Numbered from the stretch's first letter, positions 10,347 to 17,183 are shown. The stretch is DNA of 27,459 nucleotides from DASTBU01 sp035711845 (GCA_035711845.1 DASTBU010000110.1:1-27459); one strand, 5' to 3'. The notes: a model not told the origin generated them from the sequence alone. Numbers and translations are program-made.

Positions 10347-10435
10347 GCTACTCAGTTGCCAGTCACCAGTTGCCAGTCACCAGTCGACACCCCCGCTCGC
10401 TCGATCACCCGATCGCGCGATCCCCCATCGCTCGA
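10347..10435. repeat. nuoD-gmhA spacer: heptad run and GATC-centred octad run
   Basis: Two different tandem arrays fill this 89-nt gap. Five heptads, cagttgc/cagtcac alternating, occupy 10353-10387. From about 10395 to 10463 GATC recurs almost every 8 nt (gatcaccc, gatcgcgc, gatccccc and variants). The second array continues into the last codons of the isomerase gene, whose TGA (10436-10438) lies inside it. No gene is present. Confidence 0.85.
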
Positions 10436-11035
10436 TCACCCGATCGCGCGATCGCGCGATTCCACTATCTCGCATATCGCGTGCAGGAGCGTCCGATGCA
10501 CCTCCTGCACCCTCGCGGCCGACGCGTCGGGCACGTTCACGTGAATCTGCGCCAGCCGCCCGACGGCGCCGCCGTCGTGGCCTGTCAGCGCAATGGTCGT
10601 CAGCCCGCGCGCGGCGGCGGCCTGCAACCCGGCCACGACGTTGGCGGACCGCCCGCTGGTCGAAATCGCCAGCGCCACGTCGCCCTGACGGCCGAGCGCC
10701 TCTATCTGTCTGGCGAAGGCCCGCTCGAAGCCGTAATCGTTCGCGATGCTCGTCAGCACGCTCATGTCCGCCGTCAGCGCGACGGCCGCCATGCCCGCCC
10801 GTTCCCGGATGAATCGCCCCACGAGCTCCGCCGCGAAGTGCTGCGCGTCGGCGGCGCTGCCGCCGTTGCCGAAGGCGAGCACCGTTCGGCCGGCGTCCAC
10901 CGCGGCGCCAATCTCGGCTGCCGCGCGGGCCACCGGGCTCACGTCCATGCCGCGCACCTTCTGATGGAGCGCAATCGCCGCGTCCAGCGTCCGTTCGATT
11001 ATCTCCTCGGCGTACGGTGCATCGCCGCCCGGCAT
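10436..11035 (-). CDS. gmhA: SIS-domain phosphoheptose isomerase (GmhA type) embedded in the nuo operon
   Basis: Predicted cytoplasmic isomerase of 199 residues. The closest family I recognise is GmhA, which converts sedoheptulose 7-phosphate to D-glycero-D-manno-heptose 7-phosphate for LPS or S-layer heptose. Support: FGNGGSAADAQHFAAELVGR with His66 and Glu70, AISTSGRSANVV (phosphate-binding loop), IANDYGFERAFARQ, and RVQEVHRTLLH with Gln177 and His185. These match the metal and catalytic positions of GmhA in spacing. The ATG at 11035 shares one base with the nuoC stop (TGATG), so it is translationally coupled to nuoC. Its last codons lie in a GATC-octad repeat. No other heptose gene is nearby; a related SIS specificity is possible. 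Confidence 0.88.
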   Translation of the reverse strand: MPGGDAPYAEEIIERTLDAAIALHQKVRGMDVSPVARAAAEIGAAVDAGRTVLAFGNGGSAADAQHFAAELVGRFIRERAGMAAVALTADMSVLTSIANDYGFERAFARQIEALGRQGDVALAISTSGRSANVVAGLQAAAARGLTTIALTGHDGGAVGRLAQIHVNVPDASAARVQEVHRTLLHAICEIVESRDRAIG

Positions 11036-11610
11036 CAGTCTTCCCTGGCCCTCTCCCGCGCCGCCTCGATGTTGGCGATGAACTCCTCCTCGGAGACCTG
11101 CAACGGCCACCGGACTTTGACGGCCTCCTTGATCTGGACCGGGTAGTCCTTCCTCATCGGAAAGCCCTCCCAGTCGTCGGGCATCAGGAGGCGGCGGAGG
11201 TCGGGGTGCCCGTCGATCTGCAGGCCGAAGAAGTCGTAGGCTTCGCGCTCCGCCCAGTTGGCCGCCGGCCACACGTCGGCGACGGAAGGCACTCGCGGAT
11301 CCAGACCGGCGACCCGGACCTTCAGGCGCAGCCGCTTCGGGGTACTGCCGTAGCCCCCAACGCCGAGGGACGCGAGCAGGTAGTTCACCTCGAAGCGCGG
11401 CTCCCGGGGATGGAAATCAATGGGCAGGATGTCGGCGAGAAACACGAACCCCAGCGCGGGATCGTCGCGCAGAACGCGGCACGCTTCGACGAGCGCCTCC
11501 GGCGCGACGAGGATCGTCGGCGTCCCATCGCCCGTGTCGAGGGCCTGGAATCGGGCGGGATCGCCGGGGAGCGCGCGCGTCAGAGCGTCGATGATGTCAG
11601 TGGCTTGCAT
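11035..11610 (-). CDS. nuoC: NADH-quinone oxidoreductase subunit C
   Basis: 30-kDa-type hydrophilic subunit that packs against NuoD and NuoB; it carries no cofactor. It has 191 residues and is a separate gene, not a NuoCD fusion. The signature block NWAEREAYDFFGLQIDGHPD followed by RRLLMPDDWEGFPMRKDYPV is intact at about residues 117-157. The ATG at 11610 lies 25 nt after the nuoB stop. Downstream it is coupled through TGATG to the isomerase gene instead of to nuoD. Confidence 0.96.
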   Translation of the reverse strand: MQATDIIDALTRALPGDPARFQALDTGDGTPTILVAPEALVEACRVLRDDPALGFVFLADILPIDFHPREPRFEVNYLLASLGVGGYGSTPKRLRLKVRVAGLDPRVPSVADVWPAANWAEREAYDFFGLQIDGHPDLRRLLMPDDWEGFPMRKDYPVQIKEAVKVRWPLQVSEEEFIANIEAARERARED

Positions 11611-11635
11611 GCGGCACAGCGGGCGCCGGCGCGCC

Positions 11636-12100
11636 TCAGGCGAACGTCCTCTGCTGATCGATCTTCTTCTGCAGCTGCACGATGCCGTAGATCAACGATT
11701 CGGGCCGCGGCGGACAGCCGGGGACGAACACGTCGACAGGCACCACCTGGTCCACGCCCTGGACGATCGCGTAGTTGTCGAAGACCCCACCAACCGAAGC
11801 GCAGGCGCCCATCGAGATGACGTACTTCGGCTCGGGCATCTGATCGTAAATGCGCCGCAGGACCGGCGCCATCTTCCGCGAAAGCCGGCCGGCCACGATC
11901 ATCAGGTCGGACTGCCGGGGCGACCCGCGGAAGACCTCGGCTCCGAACCGGGCAATGTCGTAGCGCGAGGCGCTCATGGCCATCATCTCGATTGCACAGC
12001 AGGCCAGGCCGAACGTCACCGGCCAGATGGACGACCGCCGCGCCCATTGCACCATCTTTTCGACAGTGGTCGTCAGAATTGGAATCTCGTGATCGGACAT
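11636..12100 (-). CDS. nuoB: NADH-quinone oxidoreductase subunit B
   Basis: Holds the terminal N2 [4Fe-4S] cluster that reduces quinone at the NuoB/NuoD interface. It has 154 residues. The cluster ligands are Cys34-Cys35 (FGLACCAIEMM), Cys100 (MGACASVGG) and Cys129 (PGCPPRPE). The RYDIARFGAEVFRGSPRQSD stretch and the following VAGRLSRKM are standard. The ATG at 12100 comes 103 nt after nuoA, across a heptad-repeat spacer, which is unusual because these two genes are normally close together. Confidence 0.97.
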   Translation of the reverse strand: MSDHEIPILTTTVEKMVQWARRSSIWPVTFGLACCAIEMMAMSASRYDIARFGAEVFRGSPRQSDLMIVAGRLSRKMAPVLRRIYDQMPEPKYVISMGACASVGGVFDNYAIVQGVDQVVPVDVFVPGCPPRPESLIYGIVQLQKKIDQQRTFA

Positions 12101-12130
12101 CTTTCAGCTTCTCAGTTGCCAGCTGTCAAC

Positions 12131-12193
12131 CTTCAGCCTTCAGCCTTCAGCCTTCAGCCTTCAGCCTTCAGCATTCAGCATTCAGCATTCAGC
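12131..12193. repeat. Nine-copy heptanucleotide tandem array between nuoA and nuoB
   Basis: Six copies of cttcagc are followed by three of attcagc, then attgc. On the transcribed strand this reads as GCTGAAT and GCTGAAG units. The array fills most of the 103-nt nuoA-nuoB gap. The same attcagc unit, ending in the same attgc, recurs upstream of nuoA at 12828-12860, so nuoA is flanked by two copies of the repeat in the same orientation. Confidence 0.95.
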
Positions 12194-12203
12194 ATTGCTT
12201 GAT

Positions 12204-12566
12204 TCACCCTTCGTGCCCCCAATCGAGCACGCCCTTGCGCCAGACGTAGATGTAGCCGGTCAGCAGGATGGCGAAGAACACGACGATCTGAATGAACCCG
12301 GTCCAGCCGAGGTCCCGTAACGCCATCGCGAACGGATACAGGAACGCCACCTCGATGTCGAAGAGAAGAAAGATCATCGCCACGAGGTAGAACTTGACCG
12401 GGTGGCGTTCGCGCGCATCGCCCACGGGGGGCATGCCGCACTCGTATGGGGCCAGCTTCTCTGGCGTCGGCTTCTTCGGACCCACCAGATTGGAGAGCAC
12501 GATATTGAACGCCCCGAAACCCCCGCCGAGGCCGATCATAATGAGGATTGGGAGCCAATCGTGCAT
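12204..12566 (-). CDS. nuoA: NADH-quinone oxidoreductase subunit A
   Basis: Three-helix membrane subunit near the quinone chamber, 120 residues. It has the conserved YECGMPPVGDARERHPVKFY loop, then FLLFDIEVAFLYPFA with the conserved acidic residues of helix 2. It is the first gene of the nuo operon. The ATG at 12566 is preceded by GAGGGAAGAG on the coding strand, a good Shine-Dalgarno sequence. The operon promoter should lie in the 290-nt region shared with the divergent glycosyltransferase. Confidence 0.96.
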   Translation of the reverse strand: MHDWLPILIMIGLGGGFGAFNIVLSNLVGPKKPTPEKLAPYECGMPPVGDARERHPVKFYLVAMIFLLFDIEVAFLYPFAMALRDLGWTGFIQIVVFFAILLTGYIYVWRKGVLDWGHEG

Positions 12567-12856
12567 CTCTTCCCTCGGGTTCGCCGGTCGCTTGTGAATT
12601 TTTGCGCAAGCAACCGTCCAAAAAAAGCGCCGGCTCCGATCCGGACGCGCCCCTTCCCCGGAAACCCCGCTCCGGGACCTCTCAAACTCCGAATGCTATC
12701 ACAGGGATTCGGAAAGGCCGACCATCGGCCCGGTACGACGCCGGCGACCGTGCACGCCTGCCTGAATTGTCAAAACCTGCGAGAATTGCCAAAAACTGAC
12801 AGAATCACCGGAATCACCCGACTCGACATTCAGCATTCAGCATTCAGCATTCAGCA
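12567..12856. promoter_or_regulatory. Divergent intergenic region between nuoA and the glycosyltransferase gene
   Basis: The region should carry the nuo promoter (minus strand) and possibly one for the plus-strand genes, but I could not fix a convincing -35/-10 pair. The minus strand has TGTGATAGCATTC near 12692-12704, a weak extended -10 candidate. A tandem direct repeat of 19 nt lies at 12757-12775 and 12776-12794 (cctgcctgaattgtcaaaa and cctgcgagaattgccaaaa, 16/19 identical) and is a plausible operator. Four attcagc heptads occupy 12828-12855 and run up to the glycosyltransferase start. Confidence 0.55.
12757..12794. repeat. Tandem 19-nt direct repeat upstream of nuoA
   Basis: Two immediately adjacent 19-nt units differ at three positions and share gaattg and the caaaa tail. 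The 19-nt period places the cores nearly two helical turns apart on the same DNA face, which suits a protein-binding site. It is about 190-230 nt from the nuoA ATG and 60-100 nt from the glycosyltransferase start. Operator function is inference. Confidence 0.5.
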
Positions 12857-14449
12857 TTGCCAGTGCTTCATCCCCGCCTCGCATGGTTCAGTCCGATGCC
12901 GCCCGCGCGCTCCGGCATCGCGGCCGTGAATGCCGACCTGCTGCCCCTCTTGCAGAGCAGGTTCGACATCGACGTGTTCGTCGATGACGTGGTCTTCAGC
13001 CGGAGACAGAAGGAACGGCGGGAGGCGGAGGATCGGGACGCCCATCGAACCGTCGAACACGGAGGGCTGCGCGTACGCTCGGCACACGACTTCATCTGGT
13101 TGAACCAGCGGGCGCCTTACGATCTCACCGTCTATCAGCTGGGCAACTCGTCCGTGCACGACTACATGTGGCCGTACCTGTTCCGATACCCCGGCCTCAC
13201 GGTGCTGCACGACGCGCGCCTCCACCACGCACGAGCCGCGGCGCTGCTGCGAGGAGCGAGGCCTGCCGACTACCGCGCGGAGTTCGCGGCGAACCAGCCC
13301 AGTACGAGCCCCGACCTCGCCGAGCTGGCGGTCGACGGGTTCGACAACCATCTTCATTACTTCTGGCCAATGACGCGCCTCGTCGTGGCGCGATCGAGGC
13401 TCACTGCCGTGCATGCGCCGCATGAGATCGGGCGGCTGAGAGAGGAAGCCCCCGGCGGACGGATCGAACCCATTCGTCTTGGCCACGGATCCGCGATCGC
13501 CTCGGACCCCGCCGAACGAGGACGCATCAGGGCTCGATACCGGATCCCGCCCAACGCGGTCCTGTTCGGCTGCTTCGGAGGGCTCTCTCCCGAAAAGCGG
13601 CTCCCCCAGATTCTGGCCGCATTCGCTGCGACGCGGGCGTATCACCCGGATGTCTACCTGGTGCTCGCCGGCGCCACTCCGGAGCACTACGACCTGCAGG
13701 GCGACATTGGTCGCCTTGGCATCGGAGCGTCGACGATCGTCACCGGCTATCTGGAGTCAGACGACGACCTGAACGCGCACATTTCCTGCTGCGACGTCGC
13801 GCTGAACCTTCGCTGGCCCACCGCGCGCGAGATGTCCGGACCCTGGCTGCGATGTCTATCCGCCGGACTGCCCACTGTCATCACCGAGCTGTCGCACCTC
13901 GCGCATGTGCCGTCGCTGGATCCCAGGACCTGGCGCCCATGGACGCGCGTGTCCGACGCCAGCGATGAAGCTGGCCACCGGAGGCTCGAAGCTGGAAACT
14001 GGGACCTGGACACAGGAGACTCGAGGGACGCTGACCCCGCCCTCCGCCGCCCGCCGTCCGCTGTCAGCGGTGAGCCTGGAAACTCTCAGTTGGAAGCTGG
14101 AAGCTGGAAACTGGAAACTGGAAGCTGGAAGCTGGAAGCTGGAAGCTGGAAACTGGGACCTGTCTGCGTCGCCATCGACATCCTGGACGAGGACCATTCG
14201 CTCCGCCTGGCGATGCGGCGGCTGGTCCGCGACGCGGAGCTTCGCCACGCTCTTGGACGGGCGGGCCGGCTGTGGTGGGAGGCGCACCATACCCCGGAGC
14301 TGATGCTCGAGGACTACCATCGGCTCATTCCGCTGGCCATCGAGCAGCCCGTGCGCGACGAGCCGCTGCCGGCCCACCTTCTGGACGACGGCAGCCGGAC
14401 GCTGGAGCGGGTGCTCGCCGCCTTCGGCCTGGGAAATCCTTTGAGGTAA
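12857..14449 (+). CDS. GT-B fold glycosyltransferase with in-frame repeat insertion
   Basis: Predicted cytosolic glycosyltransferase (GT4-like) for the surface glycan, 530 residues. The N-terminus RLAWFSPMPPARSGIAAVNA is typical of this group. The C-terminal Rossmann half has FGCFGGLSPEKRLPQILAAF, VTGYLESDDDLNAHI, CDVALNLRWPTAREMSGP and LSAGLPTVITELSHL. Residues about 370-434 are low-complexity and include the peptide heptad LEAGSWK/LETGSWK repeated. Canonical sequence resumes at VCVAIDILDEDHSLRLAMRR. Without the insertion the protein would be about 465 residues. The start is unsure: TTG at 12857 or GTG at 12863, both directly against a heptad repeat. The acceptor and donor sugars are unknown. 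Confidence 0.85.
   Translation: MPVLHPRLAWFSPMPPARSGIAAVNADLLPLLQSRFDIDVFVDDVVFSRRQKERREAEDRDAHRTVEHGGLRVRSAHDFIWLNQRAPYDLTVYQLGNSSVHDYMWPYLFRYPGLTVLHDARLHHARAAALLRGARPADYRAEFAANQPSTSPDLAELAVDGFDNHLHYFWPMTRLVVARSRLTAVHAPHEIGRLREEAPGGRIEPIRLGHGSAIASDPAERGRIRARYRIPPNAVLFGCFGGLSPEKRLPQILAAFAATRAYHPDVYLVLAGATPEHYDLQGDIGRLGIGASTIVTGYLESDDDLNAHISCCDVALNLRWPTAREMSGPWLRCLSAGLPTVITELSHLAHVPSLDPRTWRPWTRVSDASDEAGHRRLEAGNWDLDTGDSRDADPALRRPPSAVSGEPGNSQLEAGSWKLETGSWKLEAGSWKLGPVCVAIDILDEDHSLRLAMRRLVRDAELRHALGRAGRLWWEAHHTPELMLEDYHRLIPLAIEQPVRDEPLPAHLLDDGSRTLERVLAAFGLGNPLR
14091..14160 (+). repeat. Heptanucleotide array inside the glycosyltransferase coding region
   Basis: Nine consecutive tggaagc/tggaaac units occupy 14091-14153, followed by a degenerate tenth (tgggacc). 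Scattered relatives lie upstream from about 13985. Three units equal 21 nt, so each triplet of heptads encodes seven residues and the frame is preserved; the encoded peptide is Leu-Glu-Ala/Thr-Gly-Ser-Trp-Lys. The copy number equals that of the array at 12131-12193. Confidence 0.95.
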
Positions 14450-14466
14450 AATTATCGCGCGATGGC

Positions 14467-14682
14467 ATGCTTATCAGTATCAACGGCGAGTCGCTCGAGC
14501 TTCCCGGTCCGATGACGCTGACAGTTCTGCTCACGACGTTGAACATCGACCCTCGTCGAGTCGCGATCGAGCACAACGGCACCGTCGTCAAACGCGATCG
14601 CTACGACTCGTCGATGGTGCAGGCCGGAGACGAGATCGAGATCGTCAACTTCGTCGGCGGGGGTTGTTTTCCCGCGAAGTAA
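14467..14682 (+). CDS. thiS: Sulfur carrier protein ThiS with C-terminal extension
   Basis: Ubiquitin-fold sulfur carrier for the thiazole moiety of thiamine, 71 residues. It starts MLISINGESLELPGP and has the expected VAIEHNGTVVKRD and VQAGDEIEIVNFVGGG. Normally the chain ends in Gly-Gly, which is adenylated and converted to thiocarboxylate. Here five residues, CFPAK, follow before the TAA. The carrier would therefore need trimming or would be inactive as such. The ATG at 14467 is chosen because it gives the canonical N-terminus. It lies 17 nt after the glycosyltransferase stop. TAAAAT at 14447 could be a weak -10, but no matching -35 is evident. No thiF, thiH or thiO is visible. Confidence 0.88.
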   Translation: MLISINGESLELPGPMTLTVLLTTLNIDPRRVAIEHNGTVVKRDRYDSSMVQAGDEIEIVNFVGGGCFPAK

Positions 14683-14686
14683 TCAC

Positions 14687-15493
14687 ATGGTGTCAGACCC
14701 ACTCGTCATCGCCGAACGCACGTTCCGCTCGCGCCTCATCGTCGGCACGGGCAAGTACTCGTCCCACGCCGTGATGGCCGACGCCCATACGGCCTCGGGA
14801 GCCGAGATGGTCACCGTGGCGGTGCGCCGCGTGAACCTGACGGACCGCACGAAGGAGTCGCTGCTGGACCACATCGACCAGTCGCATATCTTCCTGCTGC
14901 CGAACACGGCCGGGTGCTACACCGCCGACGAGGCCATCCGCACCGCGCGGCTCGGCCGGGAGGTCGGCCTCTCGAACTGGGTCAAGCTCGAGGTGATCGG
15001 GGACGAGCGCACGCTCTTTCCCGACAACGTCGCGCTGCTCGAAGCCACACGCGTGCTGGTCAAGGAGGGGTTCGTCGTCCTGCCCTACACGAACGACGAC
15101 CCGGTCGTGTGTCGCAAGCTCGAAGAAGCCGGCGCTGCGGCGGTGATGCCGCTCGGCGCGCCCATCGGCTCGGGGCTCGGGATTCAGAACCCCAACAATA
15201 TCCGGATCATCAAGGAGCAGGCGCGGGTGCCCGTGATCGTGGATGCAGGCGTGGGCACCGCGTCGGACGCCGCGATTGCGATGGAGCTCGGGGCCGACGG
15301 CGTGCTCATGAACACCGCGATTGCGCTCGCGCAGGACCCCGTGGCGATGGCGACGGCGATGAAGCTGGCGGTGGAAGCGGGCCGGCTCGCGTTCCGAGCG
15401 GGCCGGATTCCCAGGCGGCCGTACGCCTCGGCCAGCAGTCCGACGGAAGGCATGATCGCGGCCGGCGCCGGAGCGGGCCGCAGCGGCGGCTGA
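14687..15493 (+). CDS. thiG: Thiazole synthase ThiG
   Basis: TIM-barrel enzyme that condenses 1-deoxy-D-xylulose 5-phosphate with dehydroglycine and ThiS thiocarboxylate to form the thiamine thiazole phosphate. It has 268 residues. Lys100 in NWVKLEVIGDERTLFPD is the imine-forming lysine. GAEMVTVAVRRVNL, VMPLGAPIGSGLGIQNP, VIVDAGVGTASDAAIAMELG and GADGVLMNTAIA are standard. The C-terminal tail (MIAAGAGAGRSGG) is short and flexible. The ATG is 4 nt after the thiS stop, so the pair is surely co-transcribed. A stem-loop lies about 50 nt after its stop. Confidence 0.97.
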   Translation: MVSDPLVIAERTFRSRLIVGTGKYSSHAVMADAHTASGAEMVTVAVRRVNLTDRTKESLLDHIDQSHIFLLPNTAGCYTADEAIRTARLGREVGLSNWVKLEVIGDERTLFPDNVALLEATRVLVKEGFVVLPYTNDDPVVCRKLEEAGAAAVMPLGAPIGSGLGIQNPNNIRIIKEQARVPVIVDAGVGTASDAAIAMELGADGVLMNTAIALAQDPVAMATAMKLAVEAGRLAFRAGRIPRRPYASASSPTEGMIAAGAGAGRSGG

Positions 15494-15542
15494 GCCTGCA
15501 TATCGCTCGAGCAGCCGACGCCTGCTGGACTTGCGCTCGTAC

Positions 15543-15568
15543 GTAGTGTCTGAATCCTCAGACACTAC
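15543..15568. terminator. 11-bp perfect stem-loop downstream of thiG
   Basis: gtagtgtctga (15543-15553) and tcagacactac (15558-15568) are exact reverse complements around the 4-nt loop atcc. The position 50 nt after thiG suits a transcript end. There is no T-tract after it on either strand, so a classic intrinsic terminator is not established; it could be an RNA-stabilising hairpin or an extragenic palindrome. A second small hairpin, cgggcc-gac-ggcccg, follows at 15586-15600. Confidence 0.5.
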
Positions 15569-15603
15569 CCGCTCGTAAGGCCTCACGGGCCGACGGCCCG
15601 CTC

Positions 15604-15690
15604 GATGGTCACGATGAAACGATGGACACGATGAAACTCCCTGGGAATGAGGCATCGTGCCCATCGTGTCATCGTGTGCATCGTGTTCGA
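15604..15690. repeat. Inverted cluster of CACGATG/CATCGTG units upstream of the methyltransferase
   Basis: The left arm (15604-15635) contains cacgatga units; the right arm (15652-15690) contains four catcgtg units spaced 8-9 nt apart. The arms are approximate reverse complements over about 31 nt, with a loop of about 16 nt. The right arm is open in the methyltransferase frame, which could mislead automated start calls toward the GTG at 15657. Together with the hairpins above it fills the 241-nt gap between thiG and the methyltransferase. Confidence 0.8.
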
Positions 15691-15734
15691 CCGTGGGTAC
15701 GTCTCGCCACCACCGTCGAGCCTTGGATTGGGCT

Positions 15735-17183
15735 GTGACGGAACGGCTCGACGACACGCTGCGGCGGCTGCAGAAGGAACGCGACGAGGCGGACCGCCGC
15801 TACAACGATGCGCTCACCGCGCTGGACCAGGCGCGGCCGGCCTTCGATCCGCTGCCGCGGCCGGTCGCGGGGCACGACGAGCATCAGCTCGGCGCGCTGA
15901 ACGAGGCGTGGAACATCGTTCCAGGCCCTCCTGCGGGCGGTGGAGTGAAGGCGCGCGTGGCCGGCATCATCTGGCGTGCGGTCGCGCCGTACTTCCAGCG
16001 GCAGCTCAGCTTCAATTCGCTCCTGGTCGATCATCTCAACCGCACGACCGAGGCCGCGCGTCAGGCGCGGCGCGCGAGCGAGGAGCGGGCGGCGGCCCTC
16101 GAGGCGCGGTTTGCCGCGATCGACGGGTTCACCGCTCGGCTGATGCTGTATCTGCAGCAGATCACGGCCTATGTGGATACGAAGGACCGCGAGACCTCCG
16201 GCGGCGCGCTCGTCCTGAACGCGGCGATCAGCGGGATGGCTGAGAACCTCGACAAACGCTGGGAGTCGCTCGACGTTCGGCTCGAGACGAGAACCGCCGC
16301 GCTGACGTCCTCCTACGAATCCCTGAAGGGAACGCAGGAGGCGGTGAGGACGGCGGTCAGCGTCTCGCAGCAGGCCTCGCTGTCGTTGAAGCGCGAGCTC
16401 GAGCGACTCATGGCCACCCGGCCCGACATGGCCGGCGCCGAGCCGGAGCCGCCGGTAACGGCGGCGCGAACCGAGGCGTTCGCTCCTGCGCTCGACGCGT
16501 TCAAGTATGTCGGCTTCGAGGATCGCTTCCGGGGTCCGCGGGAGCTCATCCGGCAGCGTCTCGAATCATACGTCCCGATGTTCGAAGGAGCGCGGGACGT
16601 GCTCGACGTTGGCTGCGGCCGCGGCGAGTTCCTGGAGTTGCTCGCCGGCGCCGGCATCAGCGGTCGCGGGATCGACCTGAATCACGAGATGGCCGAGCTT
16701 TGCCGCGCGCGAGGCCTGGATGTCACCGAAGCGGATGCGGTCACGTACTTGTCAGGCCTGCCCGACGCGTCGCTCGGCGGCCTCTTCGCCGCACAGGTGG
16801 TCGAGCATCTGCAGCCCGCTTATTTGCTCCGTTTCCTTGAGCTGGCCTTTCACAAGATCCGCCCCGGGGGAAGGATCGTGCTCGAGACGCTCAACCCGGC
16901 GTGCTGGGTCGCCTTCTTCGACAGTTACATACGCGACATCACGCACGTCTGGCCGCTCCATCCCGACACGCTCGAGTATCTGGTGCTGGCGAGCGGATTT
17001 CCGGGCGCGGATGTCGAATACCGATCGCCCGTGCCCGAACGGGACAAGCTGCAGATCCTGGAGGTGCCCGAGGGCGCGGACGGAACGCTGGTCGAGCTCG
17101 CCGAGACGTTGAACGCGAACGTGCGGCTGCTCAACCGACGAATGTTCACCTATCTCGACTACGCGGTGGTCGGCACGCGGTAG
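15735..17183 (+). CDS. SAM-dependent methyltransferase with N-terminal coiled coil (O-antigen chain-terminator type)
   Basis: Predicted class I methyltransferase of 482 residues. The first 30 residues and the stretch about 95-235 are heptad-like, charged and rich in Ala, Glu and Arg, indicating coiled coil. The catalytic domain follows: YVGFEDRFRG, the SAM motif VLDVGCGRGEFLELLAGAG (about 288-306), acidic residue in GRGIDLNHEM, AQVVEHLQP, GGRIVLETLNPACW and DITHVWPLHPDTLEYL. This domain resembles the methyltransferase of WbdD-type chain-length terminators, where a coiled coil sets polymer length; there is no kinase domain. The start is uncertain: GTG 15735 is preferred over TTG 15723 and GTG 15657, which lies in repeat DNA. 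The ligase-like gene follows. Confidence 0.82.
   Translation: MTERLDDTLRRLQKERDEADRRYNDALTALDQARPAFDPLPRPVAGHDEHQLGALNEAWNIVPGPPAGGGVKARVAGIIWRAVAPYFQRQLSFNSLLVDHLNRTTEAARQARRASEERAAALEARFAAIDGFTARLMLYLQQITAYVDTKDRETSGGALVLNAAISGMAENLDKRWESLDVRLETRTAALTSSYESLKGTQEAVRTAVSVSQQASLSLKRELERLMATRPDMAGAEPEPPVTAARTEAFAPALDAFKYVGFEDRFRGPRELIRQRLESYVPMFEGARDVLDVGCGRGEFLELLAGAGISGRGIDLNHEMAELCRARGLDVTEADAVTYLSGLPDASLGGLFAAQVVEHLQPAYLLRFLELAFHKIRPGGRIVLETLNPACWVAFFDSYIRDITHVWPLHPDTLEYLVLASGFPGADVEYRSPVPERDKLQILEVPEGADGTLVELAETLNANVRLLNRRMFTYLDYAVVGTR

Noticed and set aside
12131..12193. CRISPR array
   Set aside because: Units are 7 nt with no spacers between them, and no cas genes are present.
14400..14467. 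TPP riboswitch upstream of thiS
   Set aside because: The space is coding sequence of the preceding gene plus 17 nt; the conserved THI-box elements are not present.
15657..15734. Longer methyltransferase start at GTG 15657
   Set aside because: The added residues derive from the CATCGTG repeats and do not resemble protein; GTG 15735 begins the coiled coil directly.
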